From positions 171,952-235,951 of the forward strand of contig VXAY01000169.1 of assembly GCA_013399855.1 (NCBI GenBank): a stretch of 64,000 nucleotides of DNA, in the 5' to 3' direction. Origin of the DNA: Oxyruncus cristatus (taxonomy: Eukaryota; Chordata; Aves; Passeriformes; Cotingidae). Positions 24,288-35,162 of the stretch are shown here, piece after piece. How positions within the stretch are numbered: position 1 is the stretch's first letter; every line of letters begins with the position of its first letter. The position numbers and the translations under genes are program-made. A model generated the notes under the pieces. The model was not told where the DNA came from and ran no database searches. It saw only the letters and a program-made list of their open reading frames with translations.

Positions 24288-24345
24288 TGATAGGTGACCT
24301 GGAGCAAGTCAGACCAGTTCACTGTGCCTGTAGATGTGCCTTAGT
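24288..24345 (+). repeat. Possible MIR/core-SINE remnant
   Basis: GTGACCTGGAGCAAGTCAG followed by TCACTGTGCCTGTAGATGTG resembles the conserved core of MIR-type tRNA-derived SINEs (consensus recalled as TGACCTTGGGCAAGTCACTT, then CTGTGCCTCAGTTTCC). The match is short, so confidence is low. Confidence 0.35.
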
Positions 24346-25176
24346 ACCTTTTTGCTGAATTATTTTAGTTACCTTTGTGTTATCTATTGTCAAAGTACTG
24401 CAGTCTCTGGATCAAGAGGGTCTGCAAGTGTCAACTTATTGTTCTTTATTGATAAACAGGTTGGGAGCAGGAGGAGAGGTCTCCTCATCACTGTAGTGTG
24501 CTCAAAACCACTTTAATTCTAGAAATAACCCCACTGCCCAAGACTGCAGTGGTCCAGCCCCTGTGCTTTTTATTTTTCAGCAGTGCTGCTGCAGTTTCCA
24601 AGGGGTGGTTCACTAATGTCACTGAAAAGCTGCAGCCATTGAATTCTCTAGTTGTTCATAATTAGCTCTAATAGCATGTTTGAAAAGAGGTGGTAAAGCG
24701 ATTGCCATGGGCAAGGGGATACAGAAAGGCAACAGGCTGCTCTGCTTTGTTGAAAAGGGGCATTTGTGTAATTGAATTACCTAAATCTTCAGAGCCAGAG
24801 GCCGTGTCAAAGTGGGTGGTGGGATGGTATTTTTGCGCTGAGTCTGAAAACAGCCTTCTTCTGCTGGAAATGTTTGCCTTAAATGGAGTATATTCGTAAC
24901 ATAACAGTTATGAAGGAGCTCAGCAGCACGATTGTAATTTTCGTTTCTAGCTTTAAAACACGTGAAGACACAAGTTTTCCTTGCAGAGGATGAGCAAAAT
25001 TGGAACACCTTTTTCCCCTTGCGGTGTTTTCCCTGGCCTTGGGAAGGAGATTTTCTGGGGTCAAGGGAGGCACTGAATGCGAGCTGTGCAGAGCTGCACC
25101 CCAGCAGCTGTACCGTGGCATCCTCAGCATTCCCTCTGCCCAGAGCAGCAAGCTGGCCTGATCAGTCTTTATTTTA

Positions 25177-25231
25177 TAGCATCATGGAATGGTTTGGGTT
25201 GGAAGAGACCTTAATATCATCTGTTTGTCCT
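25177..25231 (-). mobile_element. CR1 LINE 3'-end remnant (antisense)
   Basis: ATCATGGAATGGTTTGGGTT, followed by GGAAGAGACCTTAATATCAT, is the reverse complement of the CR1 3' end. The match fades after about 55 bp. It is a short, dead fragment. Confidence 0.85.
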
Positions 25232-25522
25232 CAGTTTTCTCTGGTGCTGCAGGGCCAGTGCAGAGGAGACAGCAGAAGTCTCCTGAGTGTGAGGTGCTGC
25301 TCACCCAGCTTTCAGAGAAGCTCTTTCAGTGTGTTTGGGAGGACATTTAGGCACAGTGTGCTGCTTCACTGCTCTTGGGTGGAAGGGTCCTCTTGGGGCT
25401 GAGTCTAAGTCTGGACAACTCCTCCTGCAAGAGCAAGGCAGGTTAAGGGGCTCAAAAAGGAGAGTTTTGTGCCCTGGTGCCAAGGCCCCACATGATTGCT
25501 CATCCTACCCAGGGTATAGGGG

Positions 25523-25557
25523 GTGTGTGTGTGTGTATTTTTATGTATGTATATCTA
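25523..25557. repeat. (GT)n and (TATG)n microsatellite
   Basis: Seven GT units (25523-25536) are followed by a T-rich spacer and imperfect TATG/TATA units. It is a simple sequence repeat, probably length-variable. Confidence 0.8.
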
Positions 25558-26411
25558 CTGTAGGTATACAAATTGCTAGTACAGGCTTAAGAAAGGTGAA
25601 GAACATCATGGTACAATAATTGTCCAGTGAGAGAGGGAAGGACAAATAGCATCTCCTACTTGTAATGTCAAAACAGTGGACCACAGACTCTCCTCATGGA
25701 TTTGCTGTGGCTGCACTTTGTGGGTACTCCTTACTCCAAAATAAGAATCCATGTGTTCAAGGCGTGCCTTTGGGAATGCACAGGAAACTATCCTGCAGTG
25801 GCTGACACAGCTGAGCTTACTCTGATAAAGCTTTTCAAGCCTATCTGGCCACGCGAGCAAGTCTTAAATACTGTTCATTGTAAGTGGAACTGTATCACTT
25901 GACACGCAGGATAATTAAGGGCTGTCTACATATCTGTGTGCTAGAACAGCTGAGTTAAAATTGCATCTAAATATTTTATGATTTTTAAACTGCGCCATTG
26001 TGCAGTTATCAGTGTTATGGTAATAATTTTCTGTGCTTTCAGTTTTTTCCTGAAAGGACGAAAAAGGCTATAACTGATGTTCAGTTTTTATTTGCTGACT
26101 TTTCATTTTCCTTGTAAAGGTGCAGAGCACTGCACTGAGACTTTAAACCTCTTGCCAGCAAGTTCCCAGTGGTCATCCATGGACCCTCGGGGGTTTGAGA
26201 GGGAAACTTGAGACCAAAGCTGAAAGTCATCAGCAGTAATTTTGACAAAAAGCATCTAGTGTCTGTGCTGTCTGCAGAGAGCATTGGTGGATTTTTGGTG
26301 GCAGTGTTGTATTTTTATCTTGTACCAATTCATGCAAGGCTACCCAGTCGTATTTATGCCCTGAAGTGATGCTTGTCAGCGTGATATTTTGAGTTAGATG
26401 GATTTCTTTCC

Positions 26412-26440
26412 TTTTTTTTGTTTGTTTGTTTGTTTGTTTT
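26412..26440. repeat. (TTTG)n microsatellite with T-run
   Basis: A T8 run leads into five consecutive TTTG units ending in TTTT. It is a simple repeat. Confidence 0.85.
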
Positions 26441-29148
26441 CTATTCGACAAAAAAAGGCAGGAGGAGCATGGTTGTCTCCCCGGGTTGTCTTTTTTCCCC
26501 ATTTCCCTGCCACACACCTCTGGGAAGACAGCAGCTTCCCTCCTCTGTTTGCAGCTAGGGCACTGTTGAGTCAGAGGGGGAACGTGGAGCAGCCATCCCT
26601 TGTAATACCTTCACTCACATCCTCACTGGGGATAAGAAAAAAAAGAAAAAACCTTTTCAAATGAAGACAATACAAACATAATAAGTGGCAGGGAGGGTTC
26701 ATCTCCCTCATGACTCAATCCCTCTCAAACAACATTATTATTGACTGGCCTATTGGTTGCCAAAAAGGAAAATCAATTGTACCAGAAGTAGTTGCTGGGC
26801 CACAGATCACGGTACTAACCCAGCGGAGACAGGTTGATTTTTATCAACTATCCAAAGACTAATTTCCACCATTAGCTAAAAATGAAGTAGAAATTATGGA
26901 TATGTCGAAGATTGCTGAGATTGGTGGTCTGTTGGTTTTGTTTTATTTGTATGTTTTTACTGTTTTCCTGCCTGACTCTTAAAGGGATTGTGTCTGAATA
27001 GGCTAAAAAGGAGCAAGGAATAGTCAAGCTTGCCTGCCTGTTTTTTGTTCTTTTCAGGCTTGTTCATTTGGCTTTCACAGTAAAAATACAAACTGCTTCA
27101 GTCTTTGCACTGGGAGCTGGGTTTTGGAGGCATTGCATAGACATTTAAAAATGACAGCAAATGTGTGTCCCTTCCCTGCCTCCTGCACCAAATATGTGTT
27201 GTGCCCGCATGTTTCTGTGTCTGTTAGGAGATGAGGAAGTTGGTGTGGGCATCCCCACTGTTCTGACTGAGGACCAAAGGCCACAGGCTGTATTTACACA
27301 TCTTTGCCCCTCCCCAGTGACATGGGGGTTGTCCATGCAGCCCACCATCCTTGCTGTGAGCAGAGTAGGATGCCAGCTGCCAAAGGACTCTGCTGTTAGG
27401 ACCATTCCCTAAACCTGTCTGAGATTAAACAGGAAAATGTCTGAGCCTTGTGCCCTTGCAGTTAATGTCCCTAGTATCAATTTCCCCCTAAATATACTAA
27501 AAGCCTGGCTCATAAAGCCAGGAGGGGCCCAGTCCTGTGCCTGATACTGCTGCAGAGGGTTTGGCGTAGTTACGCTCTCAGCAAGCAGAGGATGTCGCAG
27601 GTACTGCTGAACTGACCATTGTGTGGTGGGGAGGTACTGTGGCAAATGGATGAAGACACCAAACAAAGGTGAAAAGCAAGGCAATAAGAGCAGATTTATT
27701 AACCACAGTAGTGTCCTTCTTCCCTTAACCATCCCTTGTCCTGATCCCTGTCTCCGTGTTTCCATGTCAGCTTTGTCAAGCAGTCAACCCAAGACTCTGC
27801 AGGCTGGACCCCTTCAGTCTTGACACTGTTGCCAATGGGTGTGAAAGCCATTAGCCAAAAGAAAGGAGAGATCTGCTTAGTGACAGAGGGTAGCATTCTA
27901 CATTAAAGCATTGACATGGTGCCAGTCACACAGTTATTACAAGTGGCACAGCTCCATGTCTCTCCTGCGGGTCTCTCTGTGGAATGTAGATTGGCAGCAG
28001 GTTGAATGTTAAATGGTCACCACTCAGCAGATGCTGATTTTACCTACTGGGAGAAAAGTCCCTTTCAGCAGAAACATTTGCAAAATATTTTCAGCTCTAA
28101 ATACATACTGGGAAAGGCAGAGATTTATCCCTGGTTTGCTCCTCAGCTTCTGAAGACACCTTAAGCCTCGTCCACACAAACTGTAGGTTGTACAGATGAT
28201 GAGATGTTCCCTTCAGCTTGTGCTGGCTGGGCTTTTTTGTATTGTTTCTTCCCATCTTCCAGCTTGATGTGTCCAGTCTTTGTTTCTTCTGCTCCCTGTA
28301 GGCATATGAATCATTGCTTCATGGCTGGTGCAGCAGAGCAGTTGGCGCCCTTGCTCAGGCAGCACACGTGCAGTGTTGCCTGCAAAGCAGGCTCACCAGC
28401 CAGCAATGCTGCTGCAGGCTCCCGTGTTGTGCAAAACCGGGGTTGCAGAAGTGAAATCCAAGAGCTGGTCCTGAAAAACTTAACAGTGGTCTTTGCTGCT
28501 TTACCCTCAAAATGCAAAGCCGTTTCCGGGGTAATCAAAATGCAGGGTTTAAAGCCGGGACTGAGGACAGCAGCATGTTTTAGTGGCTTACTGTGGGACT
28601 GAGTGGCTGGTGGGCATCACGTTGTGTTGAGGGCTGTGCTGTGCAGAGGGAGGCACGTCCCAAGGCCAGTGCTGGTGCAGGAACGCAGTCTGGCAGAAGG
28701 CACATAGCTTTAGCTCGGAGAGCGTGAACCACCCTCTGCATCAGGGAGCCTTGTGCCTGATTCCATTCCTGAGCAGCACAGCTCTTTTGTGGTACAGCCT
28801 CTGCTAATGCTCACAGTAGTCAGAAGCCAGCAGCAGCAGTGAGCTTTGGGGTCAGTGCAGGTGGCACCATGGTGCTCTTGTGTGTCCTGCTGCAGAGGGG
28901 AAACTCCCTACTGTCTTCATATGTCCTTGCAGAGGCCGGAAAGAGCCTTACCTTGAATGCCTCCCTGCGAGGGCAGGGGATGATCCCATGCCCCTTGGTC
29001 TCGGGGTCATCTTTGAAATAAGCACGTGTTAAAACACCTGTAATTCCTAAAGTCATTGTTGGAAATGCTTTAATCCCTCATTAAGGTGTTTGGTTAACTG
29101 CGCAAACAGGATACCACCGGCAGCCAAGCTGGTTCTTCAGGTGAGCAC

Positions 29149-29214
29149 ATCACCCTAGGAATGGTCTCTAATCACCCTAGGAATGGTCTCTAATCACCCT
29201 AGGAATGGTCTCTA
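29149..29214. repeat. Perfect 22-bp tandem repeat, three copies
   Basis: The unit has the form ATCACCCTAGGA then ATGGTCTCTA and occurs three times head to tail with no mismatch (29149-29170, 29171-29192, 29193-29214). Perfect identity indicates a recent slippage or duplication event and possibly a polymorphic minisatellite. It has no spacers, so it is not a CRISPR array. Confidence 0.95.
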
Positions 29215-29485
29215 CCCTTGCTTCATTTCCTATGGCCTCGATGTCACCTCTCGCTGCCAGAGGAACCACCTCTGCCAATCAGCTCTTCTTCACTGGGGAG
29301 AGATGGTTCCTAGGACATCATCTTTTGAGGTCAGCCCCTTGGAAGAGCTTTCCCTGTTTTGAAGGGGTTAAATTCTGCTGCTCACCTTCTCCCTGAGGAC
29401 GTTTCAATTTGAGAAAGTCTGGCTTTACTTCCCAGATGGAATTTTGTATTCGTCTGTTGTCAGCAGTTGTCTCTTCCAGTTTCTT

Positions 29486-29545
29486 CCAAAAAAAACCCAA
29501 AACTAAACAAACCCCCCCACACAACAAAAACCTACAAAAACCCAG
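29486..29545. repeat. A/C-rich low-complexity tract
   Basis: A run of AAAACCC, AAACAAACCC and ACAAAAACC type units in a row. It is simple low-complexity DNA. Confidence 0.65.
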
Positions 29546-32079
29546 TTCTAGTTGCATCATTGGGGCATCTGGAATTTGCAGTCTTTGATGCAAAGTACTT
29601 TTTTTTTTTAGTTTTCGTAAGTAAGATTTTTCTGATGATTTAGCTGTTGGGTCAATAACTCTTTATGCTTACTTTGATTAGATTTTGAGTAAGATTTTTA
29701 ATGGTTATAGCTGTCTCTTGGTTCCATGGATCGTAACTGGCAAAGTGGCACTGAAAATGGAAAGCTAATTTAGGATGCTTCTGTCTCTCAGCTTGTACAT
29801 GTTAGTTCAGCATCCATGAGAAGAGTGTCAGTGCACAAGACTTTCTAGCTCAGCATCATGTCTCCAGTGGCAGGGAAGAGTGAATGCTTAGGAGACAGAG
29901 TAAGGTAAGGGTACAGTGATAATTTCATATATTTTCCCAGAGTCTGTGGCTTGGAGGCTTCCAGAACCATTGGTATTATCTTTGCGCTGCTGGATTTTTC
30001 TTTTGACAAATTTCTCTCATCCTTCTTTGGATTCCCAACCTTTTATACCAGTGGGAGTTGTGTAGTTTAACTGTGCATTTGCTTTGCACTTGTCACAATC
30101 TTTCCATGTGAGAACCCGTCCGTTCCTGTGTAATGAGAAATAGGAATTGTTCCCCCAGTTACCTTCTCTGTCCTGCTTTTGACTTTATGGGTCTCCTTGA
30201 TTCCCCTTGATGACTGCTTTTTCAGGCTGAGGAGTTTCATCTGTTTAATCCTACCCCATTTGGAAGCTGCTCAGTTCTTCCTTATTTCCATTCAGATGAA
30301 GGAAGCAGCACTTCTCCCAGTGCCCTAGCTGTAAGTGCAATATGAGCTTCAATGAAGCAATATAATGTTGTTTTCTTATTTCCTCTTCTTCCCCCCCCGC
30401 CTCTTGTTGTTTGCCTTTTGTTAACCACCACTGAATACTGAGCTGGTGTTATAAAGCTGTCTACAGTAACTCATGATCTGTTTCCACAGAGGGAATAGCT
30501 AGTTCAGAGCCCATCGCTCTGGATTTAGACTGAGGATTGTTTTTTCATGTGTGCATTACTTGGTGTTTATCAGCACTGAATTTCACCTGCAGGTTTTTCA
30601 CCTTGTCACCCTGAGATCCCTTTTGTAGCATCTTACAGCCAGCTTCTGGTTTAATTGACTTGGATGCTTCACACTCAGCCTGCTTCCCCTGTTCTCTTGC
30701 GTGGTTGAACAACCCAAGCCCTTGCAACAGGTCCCTCAAAGGCTCCAGTGATCACCAGTAATTGTGCAAGCTGGTGGTTTAGTCCTGTTCAATCTCTACT
30801 TTTGTAATCAGTTCTCAAGAAGTGCAAAGACCTTCCCTCTTGCTCTGTGATAGCATCACTTGATAGCCTTTGGTGAGATGGTGTGTCCAAAGGCTTTTGG
30901 ATATCCATGTGGACGGGCATCCCCATAGCAGAAGTCTTGGTGGTGCTTGCCTGCATTGGGAAGCAAAGGCTGGTGCCATCCTCCCTCTGCCTGTCACAAA
31001 AACACTACTCAGTTGCTCCGTTTTGCTACAAAACAAGTAAATTCTATCCTTGAGTAACCTTCTAGTTTATTCAACAGACCAATAAACTGTCCCAGCTTAG
31101 ACATTCCAAGTTGAAATGGGTCTTCCACCCTCTTTGGACGAGGCTCAGCTTTGCTGGAATAAAGGTTTCTTATAAAACAAAGGCCTGAACTTACACCAAG
31201 GTGCGTTGACGTTGTCTGTGGTGTTTGTTCTCAGGTGAGGAGTTGTCTGTCTGCAAGCTGGGTACCAGGGTTAGAGGCACTGGTAAACTTGCATCATCCA
31301 GATCTGTTTCTGCTGTTCCAGCCAATTAAACATTAAAATGAGCATGGCAAATAAGCGTTCCTTTATGGGTCAGTAGCTCCGTAGTGTGGCTGTGACATGG
31401 CCGACCGAGACAATCCATTTCATACAGGCCTGGGCAACCTGACATCTTTGGGTATGTAATTGCTTTTGTAGGGAAAGAGAAGCAATAAGGATAATGTAAC
31501 CAGCAGGCCCTGACTCACTAGTTCGGAAACTTCCCCTTGCCAATCAAATTCCTTTGGTATTCAACCCGTTTTAGGCTCGTTCCAGAGGCATTATTGTGAT
31601 GTCAGAAAATGTCCTGATGGATATATGCATTTTCTCCAGTGTTAGATGTTACCTTCTGGAAGACACTTGGGGTTTGTCCACCAGCCAATAAACTATCTGT
31701 ACAGAGAGCCCTCAGTGCACTCTTTATGGCAACAGACAGGCTTGTCTTGTCCCTCTCCCTCCCTTCCCCCTCCCCTATTAAATATATTTTTTTTCTCAGA
31801 ACTATTAGATTATTAAATGCTTAATGACTATTCCATTCCTGCTAACTGTACTTTTGATGAGCTGCAGTAATAAAACTTTGTAACAGCAAAGCGTGTGTCT
31901 GGTTCCTTTATAGGAAGGGCACATTGGGGGAGCTGAAGTAATGGGGGATAAAACTCAATTAATGAAGAGAAATAAAAAGAAGTAAATGAGGTAATCAAAC
32001 TCAGAGAAATTAGTATTGGCAGGCCCTGAATGATGCTCTTGGATGAACAATCTTTCAAAATCCTTCCTTGTATGCTGCT

Positions 32080-32345
32080 GCTGTCTCTTTATTTATTATT
32101 AAAATAACATGATCCATGAGGCGCTCGGGGTGACTCCCAGCCTAGCTAATTCTAATTAATCCAGTCAGGGAGAGCAGCAGGGTAAGTGGAGCAGTCTATC
32201 GGATTGAAATTCATAACTTAATTGAGGTCAAAGTCCCGGGTTGGGAGAACAAAAGTCTTTCGCTGGGACCAGGCAGATCAATAGCAATAAATATCTGGCT
32301 TGGATGCAAGTAGCTTATAGTGACGGATTATCTGACACTGGCCAG
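32080..32345. promoter_or_regulatory. Candidate conserved non-coding element, TAAT-rich
   Basis: The unique block contains TATTTATTATTAAAATAAC near 32090, GCTAATTCTAATTAATCC near 32144, AACTTAATTGAGG near 32214 and CAATAGCAATAAATATC near 32279. Between them lies a non-repetitive GC-balanced segment (GAGGCGCTCGGGGTGAC). The arrangement of several homeodomain-type sites is enhancer-like. No coding potential is seen. The assignment is inference. Confidence 0.3.
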
Positions 32346-33630
32346 AGGTCTTGGTCTTGTTCAGGGCAAAGTCCTATGGCATCTACAGCGTAGGGTGACT
32401 TTTGCCAGTGTTCCCTCCAAAACCCTGAAGAACCCTCAAAGGGTTCATGGGAGCCACAGGGGAGGGATGTCCATAAAGAAGTCCATGTGAGTCATGCTGA
32501 AATTTGGATTTGGTTTCTCAAGTTGTGGGTGTCTCATCGGTAGTACAAGGGCAAGTGCCACATTAGTGCTGATGGAGGCTGGAAGAAGTTGCTCAGGCTT
32601 ACAGGAACTTGGAGCTAAATCACATCTTGTCCAGAGAAAGACCTTTAGGACTGGGGGAAGCTGAGCAGTGGATTGATGGGCTTTATGCCAAGTCTGTATT
32701 TATAGTGTGTTTACACAAGAGGAGAGAGGAAGGTTGGAAGAGGGAAGTGCAAATAATCATTAAGGTAGGTCTGTAGTGTGAGAGAAACCGACAGAGGCAG
32801 ATGTGGTGTTGCCTGTTCTTCAGAAAAGCAGCCGGTGGCTCTGCTCTGACCTCCAAAATGTTGTGTTCAAAGGGATTTGCATGTGCTAATGATGGATGGT
32901 TTCCCAAGCGCTGCATGGCATTGGGTGTTGGCTGCAACACTGATCCCCGAACTCCCAAGCCAGGGAATAAGCATGAGGTCCTGGCCTGGGATCTGTCACG
33001 TTCCGCTGTGCACACAACCTTCCCTGAGAGTGGGCACTGAAATATTCATCAGTACCAGCAACTGAAGAAGCTTCTCTGAACTTCTAAATAAGCAGGTACT
33101 TCAGCTGGAGTTCAGTATTAAAATGCGATCTTCGCCCAGCCTGTTATTAATGCAATGTTTATGCAGATTTGACTGTTCTGCTCATATCCTCTTTGCAGAG
33201 GACAAATACTGCTGTGGTCAGCATTCGATACATCCCTGATGGATGTTGTTCTGCCAATGCACTTCAACACGGCTTGGAAGAGAGATGGAAACCGCAACTT
33301 GGACACAGCCAGTGACTTACTTTGACATACCTGCTCCTCCCATTAACACTGCATAAGTCTAAAGCTTCTGTTCATGTCCAGCTTGCCAAAATAGTTCAAA
33401 AGATCTCTTCAGCTCCACGGTTCAGATTAGAGGTGTAGGGCGAACGCCTTGGCTGGTTGGGTGTCAGGTTTTAATGTGATGAGCAGCTGTTGGTATTTCT
33501 GTGTGTATAAATGGTACTAATGGTGCTTCTGTACCCTCACACCCTTTTGAAACTGCCTCTGGAAAACACCTCTTGTTTTCCACCTGCCTAATGTGGTCAG
33601 AAAGCAGTGAACAAGGCAGCTGTTCAGTAT

Positions 33631-33736
33631 TTGTGTGTGTGTGTATATATAGATAGAGATGATATAGATAAACACTTGCTATTGCTGTATACTACTGTTA
33701 CTGTATACTAATCGCTATTCTACTATATACTACTTT
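33631..33736. repeat. (TG)n/(TA)n/(GATA)-like compound microsatellite
   Basis: TG units (33632-33644) pass into TATATA, then GATAGAGATGATATAGATA. Imperfect repeats of TATACTACT-type units follow to about 33732. It is a compound simple repeat. Confidence 0.7.
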
Positions 33737-34384
33737 CCTTATTCATGTCCCATCCATTGCACAACTCAGCCTCCTTCTTCTAAGTTGGATAGGCCACTGA
33801 TAGTCGCACAGGAGCTGTCATCAGGGGAAGAGTGGGGCTGAGTGATTTATTTTGTTGTAAGTAAAAACTTGCAGAAAAATCCAAGTGCTGAACGGTTCAC
33901 CACTTAACGCTGAGATGTTTGTGAGCAGCACATGCCCTGAATGTTCAGAACTTTGAAATGGGTACTTTCCTTTAGCTTGAGTGATGGCTCTGCTAAGGTT
34001 TAGGAGAAAAACAGATTAAAATATGAATGTTACCATTTTTTCCTCTTCGTAGAGCCAGACCTCCTGTTTGAAATTTTCAGAACCAGCAACTGGTACCTTT
34101 AAAGTTCTTTGTCTAAACTTCAGATTCCCCCCACCTGGGAGTGGTGGTGTAGCCATAAAATTAAGTGGTAGGTTAGTTTTATTTATTAGTGAAAGAATTT
34201 GCTTTTTTTTTTTTTTCAACTGAGAGGAGTAACAGGATCTGTCCATTCAAAGCTGGGTTACCACAGTTAAATCTGTTATTAAAAAACTCAGCAGTAGATG
34301 CTCAGATCTGTAGAGTCCCTGTGGGTTCAGTGAGGAAATTCCCCTTATAGCTCTTTTCAGAATCAAGTTCAGGTTTCTAATTGT

Positions 34385-34545
34385 CCAGCTTTGCTACAGA
34401 ATCCCGGCGCGACCTTGAGCAAGTCACTTGATTTCTTTCTGCCATGGTTTCCCATTTGGGAAATGGTGGGGCAAATAATCGTTTTTTATCTCATGGATAT
34501 AACGAGATTATAAAAATATGGTACTTTTAAGAACCTCAGAAAACT
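34385..34545 (+). mobile_element. MIR-like core-SINE remnant (sense)
   Basis: Diagnostic pieces occur in consensus order: AGAATCCCGGC, CGACCTTGAGCAAGTCACTT, a TTTCTTTCTGCCATGGTTTC segment equivalent to CTCTGTGCCTCAGTTTCC, CATTTGGGAAATGGTGGGG, AAATAATCG, and an ACGAGATTATAAAAATATGG tail equivalent to the GAGGATTAAATG region. This matches the mammalian-wide interspersed repeat consensus as I recall it. MIR-type elements are ancient in amniotes, so in a bird this is a very old fossil. It should not be mobile. Confidence 0.75.
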
Positions 34546-35098
34546 GATGAAATGAAATTAAACAGATCTTGCACTCCAGATAAAATGAGATGAAACAAGC
34601 ATGAAACTATTAGTGAAAGAAATGTTTCTTTATCTTCTACAAATAAAAATGCAAAGTGATTAAGTGGGTCTTTTCTAGCTATTAGCAGTAGCAGCTCTAG
34701 CCAGCTGACTTCTGCCACCTTTTTAAATTAATTTGCCGGGTACGGTCCTGAATTTAGTATGCTCACAATAAATACCCCTAAAAATGTTGTCACCTTCTCC
34801 GATGCACGATATTACTGCCACCATAGGACTGCAATTACTTGCCCTGCAGATAAAAAGTGGCTGCTCTAAAGGAGATGCTCTAACACAATGGTTTGCAAAT
34901 TTCTTTTAATTGATTTTTGTTCCCCCCCCGTGATATTTCCTTACTTTACTGTACATCCAGCAGTATTTTTGTGAGGCAGGGCAAAGGAATGGGAATAGCA
35001 TTAAAGGTTATTCTTATCCAGGACTGGTCTGGAGGTCTTGACATGTGCTTGGCCTCAGCCAGTGGCCATGTTACCTCTGTGCAGAACATTTCAATTTA

Positions 35099-35162
35099 CT
35101 TTTTTTTTTATTTTTGTTGTTTTTTTTTGTTTGTTTGTTTGGCTGGTTTTGGGTTTTTTTTA
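35099..35162. repeat. T-rich low-complexity tract with (TTTG) units
   Basis: Long T runs are interrupted by A or G, followed by GTTTGTTTGTTTGG and another T run. Simple repeat; the overlapping hydrophobic ORFs are artefacts of poly-Phe and poly-Leu codons. Confidence 0.75.

Noticed and set aside
29149..29214. CRISPR-like array
   Set aside because: The three units are directly adjacent without spacers, and the genome is vertebrate. It is a minisatellite.
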